A DNA stretch of 64,000 bases from contig JAOZIB010000002.1 of NCBI GenBank assembly GCA_026014565.1, positions 19,840-83,839 on the forward strand, read 5' to 3'. Positions 24,358-32,783 of this stretch are shown here, in pieces (the first letter of the stretch is position 1; the number at the start of each line of letters is the position of its first letter). The notes below the pieces were generated by a model. It saw only the letters and a list, made by a program, of their open reading frames with translations. It had not been told where the DNA came from and did not search any database. This stretch comes from Candidatus Bathyarchaeum sp. (GTDB lineage: Archaea; Thermoproteota; Bathyarchaeia; Bathyarchaeales; Bathyarchaeaceae). Made by a program: the position numbers and the translations under genes.

Positions 24358-26466
24358 TTAGATGTTTGAAGCACATTTACGGCAACTACCAGAATACTCA
24401 GAATCTGCGCTAACTTGTTCTGTGCTTAGTTCTTTGGTTAGTTGTGGCCCAACATACAGCACCTGTTCGCTTTTGCTTCCATACCTGTAAACTGTGGTTC
24501 CCTTACATTTGAGCCGGTAAGCCAGTAAATACACCTGTTTCACGTCATCCACAGTCGCATTGTTTGGAAGATTCACTGTCTTGGAAACAGCATTATCCAC
24601 ATGCTTCTGAAACGCCGCCTGCATCCGAACGTGCCACGACGGAGAAATATCCAATGACGTCACAAAGACTCTTCGTAACTTTTCTGGAATTTGTTTTAGG
24701 TTCTGAACGGATCCCGTTTTCGCAACTTCAAGCATCAAAGTTCTGCTGTAAAAACCCTCTTTTTTTGATAACTCCTCAAAAGTTGGTTGCACTTCCAGCA
24801 ACTTTGAACCATCCATAACGTTACGAATAAAAGCAACAGCAAAAACTGGCTCAATCCCCCCTGAGCAACCTGCAATTATGCTTATGCTTCCTGTTGGAGC
24901 AATAGTAGTTACGGTTGCGTTTCGCATTGTTTTGTAGCCCTTTTCTTCCCAGATGGTGCCCTTAAAGTTAGGAAAAGAACCCCGAACCTCACCAATATTT
25001 ACTGACTGGTTTACTGCTTCGTCTCTGACAAACTTCATCACTTTTTCTGCTAACTCTAACGCTTGTTCAGAGTCGTAAGGAATACCTAACTTGATGAGCA
25101 TGTCTGCAAAACCCATGATGCCTAGGCCAATTTTGCGGTTTTCTCGGGTTATTTTTGCAATTTTTGGTATTGGATATTTGTTAACGTCAATGACGTTGTC
25201 CAAAAAATGAACTCCAACTCTGACAACTCTTCGTAGGTTTTCCCAATCTACTTTTTTGCCTTTGACCATCTTTGACAAGTTAACCGAACCCAAATTACAC
25301 GACTCATACGGCAACAAGGGCTGCTCACCACATGGGTTCGTGCTCAAAATACGTCCAGCTTGAGGAGTTGGGTTGTGCCTGTTTATTTCGTCAATAAACA
25401 CCAGTCCGGGGTCTCCGCTCCGCCAAGCGTTTGATGCAATTAAATCAAATACGTGTCGAGCCTGCAACTTTGTTTCAGTTTTTTTGTTCCGAGGATTAAC
25501 CAGAGCATATTCGCTGTCCTTTTCTACTGCTTGCATGAACTTGTCCGTAACTGCAACTGAAATGTTAAAATTGGTCAAGATGCCTTCTTGGGCTTTCGCT
25601 TCAATAAACTGCAAAATATCAGGATGAGTGACCTCCATTATTGCCATGTTGGCTCCTCGCCTTCTTCCTCCTTGCTTAATCACGTTAGTTGCAGCATCAT
25701 AAATGGTCATAAAAGAAACCGGACCCGAAGCAATCCCCTTGGTTGAGCCTACTATGTCCCCTGCGGGACGAAGTTTAGAAAACGAAAAGCCAGTTCCTCC
25801 TCCTGATTGATGAATAATTGCCATGTGCTTAAGACTAGTGAAAATTCCTTCAATAGAATCTTCAACTGGCAAAACAAAACAAGCAGACAACTGACCCAAC
25901 ACGGTGCCTGCATTCATTAAGGTGGGAGAATTAGGCAAAAACTCGCGTTTTGTCATTACCTGATAAAAAGTTTCTTCAGTTTTTTCTGCATCTGATTTTT
26001 CATCATAAATTAAATCGGCTTTGGCAACTGCTTTTGCCACTCTCCTAAACATTTCACGGGGAGTTTCAATGACTGTGCCTTCTTCATTTTTCATTAGGTA
26101 CCTGTTTTTTAGAACCTGAATGGCGTTAACGCCCAACTTTAAATCGTCAACAACACCGTAAAACTTTTTGAACTCCCGAATTTCAGCTCGTTTCTGACGA
26201 TATAAAATATAAGCCTTAGCAACATCAGCAAACCCATTCTGAATAAGAACCTCCTCAACCAAATCCTGAATGTCCTCCACACTAGGAACTTTTGCCTTAA
26301 ACCGCTCGTTAAGCAACTCAACAACATTACCTGTAAATTTATGTGCTAACTGCATGTTGCCGTTGTTGACCGAATCTAATGCCTTAAAAATTGCTCTAGT
26401 TATCTTAGATTCATCAAAACTAACTGTAATACCATTACGTTTGATGATCTTAGAAACCGTTGTCAA
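24358..26466 (-). CDS. nrdJ: Adenosylcobalamin-dependent (class II) ribonucleotide reductase
   Basis: This enzyme makes deoxyribonucleotides from ribonucleotides. Of 702 residues, 1-90 form an ATP-cone regulatory domain (KIIKRNGITVSFDESKI). The catalytic barrel has LSACFVLPVEDS, HQSGGGTGFSFSKLRP, NPCGEQPLLPYESCNLG (N377, C379) and APTGSISIIAGCSGGIEPVF. The C-terminus ends with a CRKC pair used for re-reduction. These fit the class II, B12-using group, which needs no small radical subunit; none is encoded nearby. I see no clear cobalamin riboswitch upstream. It is monocistronic. Confidence 0.93.
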   Translation of the reverse strand: MTTVSKIIKRNGITVSFDESKITRAIFKALDSVNNGNMQLAHKFTGNVVELLNERFKAKVPSVEDIQDLVEEVLIQNGFADVAKAYILYRQKRAEIREFKKFYGVVDDLKLGVNAIQVLKNRYLMKNEEGTVIETPREMFRRVAKAVAKADLIYDEKSDAEKTEETFYQVMTKREFLPNSPTLMNAGTVLGQLSACFVLPVEDSIEGIFTSLKHMAIIHQSGGGTGFSFSKLRPAGDIVGSTKGIASGPVSFMTIYDAATNVIKQGGRRRGANMAIMEVTHPDILQFIEAKAQEGILTNFNISVAVTDKFMQAVEKDSEYALVNPRNKKTETKLQARHVFDLIASNAWRSGDPGLVFIDEINRHNPTPQAGRILSTNPCGEQPLLPYESCNLGSVNLSKMVKGKKVDWENLRRVVRVGVHFLDNVIDVNKYPIPKIAKITRENRKIGLGIMGFADMLIKLGIPYDSEQALELAEKVMKFVRDEAVNQSVNIGEVRGSFPNFKGTIWEEKGYKTMRNATVTTIAPTGSISIIAGCSGGIEPVFAVAFIRNVMDGSKLLEVQPTFEELSKKEGFYSRTLMLEVAKTGSVQNLKQIPEKLRRVFVTSLDISPSWHVRMQAAFQKHVDNAVSKTVNLPNNATVDDVKQVYLLAYRLKCKGTTVYRYGSKSEQVLYVGPQLTKELSTEQVSADSEYSGSCRKCASNI

Positions 26467-26774
26467 AACTGCGCCCTACTACTATTTGTTTTTGCTTTTA
26501 CTTTAAGATAACTGAGAATTATTTTGTATTTTATTCAGCTCCATACAATGTGGCATAAAAAACCGAACCTGTGCGCATTATAAAATGGGTACGAAAAAAT
26601 GCCAATCAAAATATAAATATGTAAATTAATAACGATTTTAATTAAGAAAAGATGCTGTGTTGTAGTTAAAATTATAAAAAAATCATAATGTTGTGCCTAA
26701 ATGTTCTTGTACGTGAAATAAATCTGAATTCACTATCCCAAAGGTTTTAATAATTATAATAAAGAATATGAATA
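26467..26774. promoter_or_regulatory. AT-rich intergenic region with TATA box for the 26775 gene pair
   Basis: The 308 bases are AT-rich. TTTTAATA at about 26745-26752 lies some 26 bases before the GTG at 26775, suggesting a leaderless start for the small gene. The left part is the promoter region of the ribonucleotide reductase gene on the minus strand. No other feature is seen. Confidence 0.4.
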
Positions 26775-26933
26775 GTGGTTGAAATGCGAACTAAAGAAGA
26801 AACTATAGAGTATTTCACCAAGTTTATCGAAGATTACAAAAAAGATCCAAAAACTCCTGAAAAAATTCGCGCTCGTCACAGAAAATATGGTAAATTAACA
26901 AGGGACGATTTAGCAACAACATTCACGATTTAA
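26775..26933 (+). CDS. Small protein (49-52 residues) paired with papain-like protease gene
   Basis: The frame encodes VVEMRTKEETIEYFTKFIED, then a lysine-rich middle, ending KLTRDDLATTFTI. A GTG at 26775 fits a leaderless start behind the TATA box; an ATG at 26784 is the alternative. It is helical and charged with no recognised motif. Its stop codon is separated by a single base from the ATG of the next gene, so the two are translationally coupled. Size and arrangement resemble an inhibitor, antitoxin or substrate peptide placed before an enzyme, but that is only inference. Confidence 0.55.
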   Translation: MVEMRTKEETIEYFTKFIEDYKKDPKTPEKIRARHRKYGKLTRDDLATTFTI

Positions 26934-26934
26934 A

Positions 26935-28284
26935 ATGACAAATATTGTTAATGTTATTCCGTTTGATTATAACAAACTTCTTAAGATCATGGGCTACAGT
27001 CCACAAGCAGGTTACATCATACGCTATCTCTCCGACCCGGAATTAGATGCTAAGACAGTAGTCATCGAAGAAAAATACATCGATAGAGATTACTTGTTGG
27101 ATTACCAATCATTTTATTCTCGATCTTTTAATGATGTTCCGCGGATAACTAAACGACTCCATTTTTTTTCAGAAATTTTTTCTTCACGTAAATTCAATAG
27201 AATATTAAAAAATAAAAAAAAGGATTATTTTTCCAAAACTAAATCATATTTGGGCTTCTTAGTATTAAAACCAGTTCAGAATGAAAAAGGGGAAACAATT
27301 ATTGGTCGTACTTTATTGAAACCATATCCAAAGACAAAAGGTCAGATTATTAGACACTATATTGAAGGAAATTATACAATTTCTCTGTGTGGAATTGAGT
27401 TATCAATAAATGCTGCTCCTTTTCAAGTTCAGGATAGGGGTGTTAGTGCTTGTGCAACAATTTCATTGTGGATTGCATTACGTTTAATTAAATTTTTATT
27501 CGATTTTCCAAATCAACATCCATCAAAAATTACTGAATTATCTAATGAACTAGTTAGTGAAGCTCGTGTTTTTCCCCAAGATGGATTAAATCTAGATCAA
27601 ATGTTGAAGTGCATTAAGCTATTAGGTCTTGATGTTGAAGTAATACGTGCATTGGATAGTGATACCGTAACTTCAGCAGTAAAAGCATACACTAATGCTG
27701 GGATTCCTTTAATTGCTGCGCTAAAACTAACTAAAAAACCAGAAGTCATAGAAGAAGAAAAAACTAAAGATGACCATGAACATCACGCTGCAGTTATTGT
27801 TGGGTATCAAACTGATGGTAATGGAAAACTCACTAAACTGTATGTTCATGATGACCAAGTAGGGCCATATAGTAAAGTGGAAGCAAAAAGTAACGATGAT
27901 TTTAGAGAATGGAAAAATGAATGGGTCATGGAACCAACTGATTATTCAAAGTTAGAACTTGAAAAAATTATTGTACCTATCTGTCCAAAAATTAGACTTC
28001 CTTGGTTAACTATTTATGACGGTTATGAAGAAATCTGTGGAAATTTGGACCAAAATGAAAAAGTAGATTTGTATTTATACACTGTTCAAAAGTATAAAAA
28101 TGAATTGTTACAGCGGGATATTAAAGAAAAAACTAAACAACTAAAACGATTTCTTCCTAGATTTATTTGGGTTGAACGATTCAGTGATAAAATAACCGGT
28201 TCTCCAAGAATGGATTATCTGTTTGATGGAACTGAGGTCTACTCGGTAGTAAATCAAAATTTGACTCCAGTAATTTATGAATAA
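26935..28284 (+). CDS. Papain-like (C39-type fold) cysteine peptidase domain protein
   Basis: 449 residues. A central cysteine-protease core is suggested by Q165/Q167 and C173 in QVQDRGVSACATIS, then H284 in EHHAAVIVGY and D306/D307 in YVHDDQVGPY. This is the Gln-Cys-His-Asp order of papain-like and C39-like peptidases. The N-terminal 150 residues (LKIMGYSPQAGYIIRYL, then FSSRKFNRILKNKKKDYF) and the C-terminal 120 residues are not recognised. No signal peptide or membrane helix is seen, so it is cytoplasmic. Base composition is AT-rich relative to the histidine operon. It may cleave a partner protein or peptide; the coupled small upstream gene is the obvious candidate. Confidence 0.65.
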   Translation: MTNIVNVIPFDYNKLLKIMGYSPQAGYIIRYLSDPELDAKTVVIEEKYIDRDYLLDYQSFYSRSFNDVPRITKRLHFFSEIFSSRKFNRILKNKKKDYFSKTKSYLGFLVLKPVQNEKGETIIGRTLLKPYPKTKGQIIRHYIEGNYTISLCGIELSINAAPFQVQDRGVSACATISLWIALRLIKFLFDFPNQHPSKITELSNELVSEARVFPQDGLNLDQMLKCIKLLGLDVEVIRALDSDTVTSAVKAYTNAGIPLIAALKLTKKPEVIEEEKTKDDHEHHAAVIVGYQTDGNGKLTKLYVHDDQVGPYSKVEAKSNDDFREWKNEWVMEPTDYSKLELEKIIVPICPKIRLPWLTIYDGYEEICGNLDQNEKVDLYLYTVQKYKNELLQRDIKEKTKQLKRFLPRFIWVERFSDKITGSPRMDYLFDGTEVYSVVNQNLTPVIYE

Positions 28285-28409
28285 GTTTTACAATACTCGG
28301 AATCGTAAATGATGATAACAGCAGAAAAAATTAGGTTAATTTAACGAATTGACTGAAATTTGTGAATTCTGAGAAATGAAACATCAAAATTAGAATAAAA
28401 AAAATAACG

Positions 28410-28435
28410 AAAAGGGGGAGAAAATTCCCTTTTTT
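28410..28435. terminator. Bidirectional hairpin terminator
   Basis: AAAAGGG and CCCTTTT pair around a 10-base loop, with TTTTTT on the plus strand. It lies between the convergent protease gene and trpB2. Confidence 0.6.
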
Positions 28436-28444
28436 GTTGGTTGT

Positions 28445-29836
28445 TTATGCGATGTTGCTTAGGTCGTCGTTGAGCCATGGGTATAGGGCTTTGAGTTTTT
28501 TCATGGCTGCGTTGACTTTTTCTTGTGGATACTCGTATGGGAGCATGTTGCCGTGGTTGAAGTCGTCGTAGGCTTTCATGTCAAAGTGTCCGTGACCACA
28601 CAACAAGAACACTAGGGTTTTTTCTTCACCAGTTTCTTTGCATTTAAGCGCTTCATCGATTGTAGCTTTGATTGCATGAGAAGGCTCTGGAGCCGAAATG
28701 ATTCCTTCGGTTTTAGCGAACAGGCTTGCTGCTTCAAAAGCTTGTAGTTGGTTGTATGCGCGGGATGAAACTTCACCTTCTTCTTTCATCAAACTGACGG
28801 TTGGTGCCATTCCGTGATACCTGAGTCCACCAGCGTGAATTGGAGCAGGAATAAACGTGTGACCAACTGTATGCATTTTAACCAAGGGTATGATTTTTGC
28901 AGTGTCGCCGTGGTCGTAGGTGTAGTATCCTCGGGTTACTTTTGGACATGCAGCAGACTCAACTGCGATGAATTCTGTTTGTTTGGGGGCTTTGCCTTTT
29001 ACTTTGTCGTAGTAGAAGGGCCAGTAGATTCCTGAGAAGCTGCTTCCGCCTCCGATGCATCCGATAATTTGGTCGGGGTAGTCTTCTACCATTGCTAACT
29101 GTTTTTGGGTTTCCAGACCAATAACCGTCTGGTGCAACAAAACGTGATTAAGAACACTACCGATAGTGTACTTGACGTTATCAGTTGTCAAAGCTTCTTC
29201 TACGGCTTCGCTGATAGCAATTCCAAGACTGCCTGTGCTTTCGGGGTCTGACTCTAAAACTGCTCTGCCTGCTTTAGTTCGGTTAGTTGGACTGGGGAAA
29301 ACTTCTGCGCCCCATGTTTCTATCATGCTTTTTCGGTAAGGTTTTTGGTGATAGCTTGCGGCGACCATGTAAACTGTAGCTTTTACGCCGAAGTATTGGG
29401 CACTAAAGGACAGTGCAGATCCCCATTGGCCTGCACCGGTTTCTGTGGTTACTCTTTCTAATCCATCTTTTACTGCGTAGTATGTCTGAGCAACAGCTGT
29501 GTTTGTTTTGTGGCTGCCTGAAGGGCTAACTCCTTCGTATTTGTAGTAAATTTTAGCTGGAGTTTTCAAGGCTTTTTCTAGGTTTGTTGCCCTGAATAAT
29601 GGGCTGGGTCTCCAAATGCGAAGAGCGTCCTGAACTGGCTCAGGGATGTCGATCCAGCGTTCTGTGCTGTATTCTTGTTTGAGGCATTCACTTGGGAACA
29701 GGGGAGGTGGCAGTTTAACTGGCTCGCGGGTTCCGGGGTGAATCATGGGAGGCAATTCTTTGGGAAGATCGGGCAAAATGTTATACCATTGTTTTGGCAT
29801 TTCATTTTCGTCTAGCAAGATTTTTTTCATTGTCAT
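28445..29836 (-). CDS. trpB2: Tryptophan synthase beta chain, TrpB2 type
   Basis: PLP enzyme that joins indole and serine to make tryptophan. About 463 residues, longer than TrpB1 because of the N-terminal extension [17 protein letters not shown] that marks TrpB2. The PLP lysine lies in [11 protein letters not shown], the phosphate loop is [14 protein letters not shown], and ETGAGQWG is conserved. TrpB2 often works without TrpA, or uses free indole; no trpA is nearby. Several starts are possible (29830, 29836 or a GTG at 29845). I take 29836 because GTGA precedes it. It is divergent from an HTH-ACT regulator. Confidence 0.93.
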   Translation of the reverse strand: MTMKKILLDENEMPKQWYNILPDLPKELPPMIHPGTREPVKLPPPLFPSECLKQEYSTERWIDIPEPVQDALRIWRPSPLFRATNLEKALKTPAKIYYKYEGVSPSGSHKTNTAVAQTYYAVKDGLERVTTETGAGQWGSALSFSAQYFGVKATVYMVAASYHQKPYRKSMIETWGAEVFPSPTNRTKAGRAVLESDPESTGSLGIAISEAVEEALTTDNVKYTIGSVLNHVLLHQTVIGLETQKQLAMVEDYPDQIIGCIGGGSSFSGIYWPFYYDKVKGKAPKQTEFIAVESAACPKVTRGYYTYDHGDTAKIIPLVKMHTVGHTFIPAPIHAGGLRYHGMAPTVSLMKEEGEVSSRAYNQLQAFEAASLFAKTEGIISAPEPSHAIKATIDEALKCKETGEEKTLVFLLCGHGHFDMKAYDDFNHGNMLPYEYPQEKVNAAMKKLKALYPWLNDDLSNIA

Positions 29837-29884
29837 GAATTTCACTTTCTAAGTTGAAGAATTAACCTTTTTTACCCTGAAGAG

Positions 29885-29894
29885 TTTATATAAG
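29885..29894. promoter_or_regulatory. Shared TATA box between trpB2 and the HTH-ACT regulator
   Basis: TTTATATAAG has the palindromic core TTATATAA, so it can be read in both directions. On the plus strand it lies about 35 bases before the ATG of the regulator; on the minus strand about 50 bases before trpB2. The same 10 bases occur upstream of hisZ at 31432-31441. Confidence 0.6.
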
Positions 29895-29924
29895 CTTTAC
29901 CGAACAACTATTTACATTGAAGGG

Positions 29925-30434
29925 ATGCGTATGTGGGGCCAAATACAACCATTTTTTGAAGATTTTCCCGCTCAACAACGGGTAGCTTTGCTACTTTTTG
30001 AGCGAGGGTTCCAAGTAAACGAACTTGGCAAAGTAGTCAGCGGCAAAATCGAGATTCCACACACTCAAATCGCCAAAGAAGCAGGCGTAGAACGCCGGGC
30101 AGTAGATAGCACTGTGCAAACAATACTAAATACCCCTGAACTGAAACGAATCTACAAAAACCTTAGGCAAGTTTGCTCCTTACAAGATGTTGCTCGTGAG
30201 TTTAATTATAGTGTGATTGTCTTTGTCCCAGAAAACGCAAACGAAACAGGTATCATATCAAATGTTACCCGGATAGTTTCTGAAAAAGGACTGGGAATAC
30301 GACAAGTTCTCGCAGAAGATCCCAGCACAAGCAAGCTTCCCAAGTTGACATTGATACTTGAAGGAGAAATCCCTTCAGATTTAATTGGTCAAATCCGAAA
30401 AATCCATGGAACTAGAAGCATTACAGTATACTAA
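29925..30434 (+). CDS. HTH and ACT domain amino acid metabolism regulator
   Basis: 169 residues. An N-terminal helix-turn-helix (HTQIAKEAGVERRAVDSTVQ, about 46-65) is followed by an ACT domain (about 95-168: YSVIVFVPENANETGIISNV, then GLGIRQVLAEDP). This matches the archaeal COG2150-type regulators of amino acid metabolism, which are thought to sense an amino acid through the ACT domain. It is divergent from trpB2 and shares a TATA box, so trpB2 is the likely target and an aromatic amino acid the likely ligand; both are inferred. The start codon follows the TATA box closely, giving a short leader. Confidence 0.85.
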   Translation: MRMWGQIQPFFEDFPAQQRVALLLFERGFQVNELGKVVSGKIEIPHTQIAKEAGVERRAVDSTVQTILNTPELKRIYKNLRQVCSLQDVAREFNYSVIVFVPENANETGIISNVTRIVSEKGLGIRQVLAEDPSTSKLPKLTLILEGEIPSDLIGQIRKIHGTRSITVY

Positions 30435-30976
30435 CCTTCTTTGTTCCGCAAAATTTTGATGCCTGACCACATTATCCATAGCAAAACAAGTTTTGACATG
30501 GTTTCAGGAACAGCAATGCCCATGTTAAACACGTTCAACGAATACATCAACCAAGTGAGCATAACTACAAGAAACGTTGCTATTGCAAATTTTGACTTTT
30601 TTTCGTACCCATAAACAATTGATGTCAAGCTTAAGGTCAAAAAGTGAGGAACTGCCGCCACGTAATGAAGGGAACCGTACGCTTCGTTAATTACTGCGAG
30701 CATTTGTACAAAAAAACTTGAAATCAACAAACAGGTGCTGCTGTAGTTTGCGTGTTTTTTGAAAGCAGTTATGGAATATAGCATTAGAAAAAAACCTGCA
30801 AGAAACAGTCCTCCGTTGAATATTGGAGCAGCGTTGCTGGTGACTGCGTGGCCCAAGTCGCTTAGGGCGTTGGTTTCCCAATTAAACCAGGGTGAAATAA
30901 CAAGAGAAACAAGAATGGACACGTATACCATTAATGGTCCTAAAATGCCAAATAGTGCATCCATGCGTTCTTTCAT
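30431..30976 (-). CDS. DUF998-type membrane protein
   Basis: About 181 residues with six hydrophobic helices. The first loop contains SPWFNWETNALSDLGH, and the pattern SDLGH is the conserved start of DUF998 proteins. Function is unknown for the family. I use the ATG at 30976, which has GGGA about nine bases upstream; the longer frame to 31075 would overlap the regulator gene. The stop overlaps the convergent HTH-ACT gene by four bases. Confidence 0.75.
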   Translation of the reverse strand: MKERMDALFGILGPLMVYVSILVSLVISPWFNWETNALSDLGHAVTSNAAPIFNGGLFLAGFFLMLYSITAFKKHANYSSTCLLISSFFVQMLAVINEAYGSLHYVAAVPHFLTLSLTSIVYGYEKKSKFAIATFLVVMLTWLMYSLNVFNMGIAVPETMSKLVLLWIMWSGIKILRNKEG

Positions 30977-30990
30977 TGTGTTTTCCCTTT

Positions 30991-31398
30991 TTAGGTGTAA
31001 CTTTGTAGTTTGATTTCGTTTGTTGTGCCGTCTGCCATTATTTTTTGTTGTAGTTCTTCCAATGAACACTTGCATCTAGAAACGTCTGCGATGGCAACCC
31101 ATTCGGCAGATTTTCCTCTGCGTAGGGTTCGGGATTCGCTGGAGAGTAAGTCTACCTCTTGTTCTGCTAAGATGCTTGCTGCTTTTGCTAGCGCTCCTGG
31201 GCTGTCAGAGAATGTGATGTTTATTTCTACTAGTTTTGCTTCGGGGTCTGCGAAGGGGGTAACTCGGACTTCTTTTTTGTCTAGGTCTGCAATTAGCATT
31301 ACGTACATTCCTTCTGCCAGTTTTACTGTTTCCCGAATGGATGAAGGCATTGTGATTCTTCCTCGTGAGTCTACTCGGACGATTTCGGTCATTCGCAT
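30991..31398 (-). CDS. AbrB-like and ACT domain regulator divergent from the histidine operon
   Basis: About 135 residues. An AbrB/SpoVT-type DNA-binding strand-loop unit opens the protein (IVRVDSRGRITMPSSIRETV, residues about 5-25). An ACT-type domain follows (about 55-130: VEINITFSDSPGALAKAASI and the charged RTLRRGKSAEWVAIADV). I use the ATG at 31398 (or 31392) because the TATA box at 31432-31441 lies just before; the longer frame runs through the promoter. The placement back to back with hisZ suggests that it senses an amino acid, perhaps histidine, and controls the his operon. The ligand is not shown by sequence. Confidence 0.8.
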   Translation of the reverse strand: MRMTEIVRVDSRGRITMPSSIRETVKLAEGMYVMLIADLDKKEVRVTPFADPEAKLVEINITFSDSPGALAKAASILAEQEVDLLSSESRTLRRGKSAEWVAIADVSRCKCSLEELQQKIMADGTTNEIKLQSYT

Positions 31399-31431
31399 TG
31401 TTTTTGTCTCTGTATTTTCAATCTGGAAACC

Positions 31432-31441
31432 TTTATATAAG
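31432..31441. promoter_or_regulatory. Shared TATA box of the histidine operon and its divergent regulator
   Basis: TTTATATAAG, identical to the box between trpB2 and its regulator. On the minus strand it is about 35 bases from the regulator start. On the plus strand it is about 70 bases before the proposed hisZ start, leaving a leader that carries the GGAGG ribosome-binding site. Confidence 0.6.
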
Positions 31442-31510
31442 ATGTGCGGAATATGGGTTTCAACCCACAAATTACCCACAAAAGAAAAGTAACCAAAGGA
31501 GGAACCAAAA

Positions 31511-32782
31511 ATCACCCGACTACACACCCCAAAAGGCACAAAGGACATGCTTCCAAAACAAGTCAGACAATACCGCTACGTTGAAGAACAATTACGCGAA
31601 AACTTTGAATCATGGAACTACAACGAAGTCCGATCCCCCTCGATTGAGTTTATAGAAACTCTCTCCACCGGAGTGGGTTCAGACCTAATCAACGACATGT
31701 TCAAATTCCAAGACTTTAACGGCAAACTTTTGGCTCTACGAGCAGAAATGACTGGGCCTGTTGCCCGAATCGTCACAACCAGAATGCAATCAGCACCCGA
31801 ACCAATTCGTCTATTTTACATAAACAATGTTTTCCGATACACTCAAACCAACTACATGCCCGAACGCGAATTTTGTCAGGCAGGAGTCGAACTAGTTGGA
31901 TGCAACACCTCAGAAGCAGACGGCGAAATCCTTGCATTACTTGTTTCTTCTCTTAAACGGGTTGGATTAAACCAAATCCGAATCGATTTGGGTCACGCTA
32001 GTCTTCTTAAGGACTTGCTAGATGCTGCAGGATTAGATTCTTCCCAGAAGCGCTCAGTACAAAGTTTACTGGCATGCCGTGACTCGGTAGGATTGAAAAA
32101 GTTCATGGAAACAAACAGTTTTCCATCCGATTTGCGAGAAGCTTTTCTTGAGCTTTCTAAATGCAGGCGATTGAAGAGTCTATTATCAGTTTCATTGAAT
32201 GGCTCAAAATATGATAAGGCAAATCAACAACTCGCGAGCCTAACTGAGCTTCAACAAACTTTAGTAGACTACAAGGTGGATGATGTTGTTTTCTTTGATT
32301 TCTCTTTGACAAAAAAGATTGAATACTATACCGGAATGGTGTTTGAAGCTTCGGTGCCCAACTTGGGACTACCCCTAAGCAGTGGAGGCAGATACGACAA
32401 CTTCATTGAAAAGTTTGGAAAACTTAAACTGCCTGCAACTGGGTTTGCTCTAGAAATCGACAAAATACTTCAAGCTCTATTAGCCCAAGGCTTTGAAATC
32501 TCAAATGGACAAAAAGCGCGGTTTGTCGTTACATCAAACTTCAGAAAGCAAGCAATCGAGGCAGTGAGTTCTTTGCGGGATGCAGGTTTTATTGCTTCTT
32601 TGGAAGTAACTAAACGAACCATAAAAAAGACCATAGAATACGGAAAACTCACAGAGGCAGATTACGTGGTTTGTGTAGGCTCTTCATTATCTGCGCCTGT
32701 GACTGTTTATGACTTAAATTCAGACACTAAATCGGAAATGGTTCTCAAGAAGTTTTTAGAAAACTGTGGAGGTCAAGATTAA
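31511..32782 (+). CDS. hisZ: ATP phosphoribosyltransferase regulatory subunit (HisZ), AUC start proposed
   Basis: A class II aminoacyl-tRNA-synthetase-like protein of about 423 residues that activates short-form HisG. Conserved features are TPKGTKDMLP near the N-terminus, FKFQDFNGKLLALRAEMTGP, EREFCQAGVELVG, EYYTGMVFEA and SGGRYDNFIEKFG. It precedes a short-form hisG, which argues for HisZ rather than histidyl-tRNA synthetase. The first in-frame ATG (31547) would cut off TPKGTKD and has no ribosome-binding site. GGAGG at 31498-31502 is placed eight bases before an ATC codon at 31511. The in-frame stop at 31490 leaves no ATG/GTG/TTG between, so an AUC start is proposed. Confidence 0.85.
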   Translation: MTRLHTPKGTKDMLPKQVRQYRYVEEQLRENFESWNYNEVRSPSIEFIETLSTGVGSDLINDMFKFQDFNGKLLALRAEMTGPVARIVTTRMQSAPEPIRLFYINNVFRYTQTNYMPEREFCQAGVELVGCNTSEADGEILALLVSSLKRVGLNQIRIDLGHASLLKDLLDAAGLDSSQKRSVQSLLACRDSVGLKKFMETNSFPSDLREAFLELSKCRRLKSLLSVSLNGSKYDKANQQLASLTELQQTLVDYKVDDVVFFDFSLTKKIEYYTGMVFEASVPNLGLPLSSGGRYDNFIEKFGKLKLPATGFALEIDKILQALLAQGFEISNGQKARFVVTSNFRKQAIEAVSSLRDAGFIASLEVTKRTIKKTIEYGKLTEADYVVCVGSSLSAPVTVYDLNSDTKSEMVLKKFLENCGGQD

Positions 32783-32783
32783 C

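Noticed and set aside
26467-26700. Cobalamin riboswitch for the B12-dependent ribonucleotide reductase
   Set aside because: No B12-box-like sequence or large conserved RNA fold is visible upstream of the start on the minus strand, and archaeal cobalamin riboswitches are not expected.
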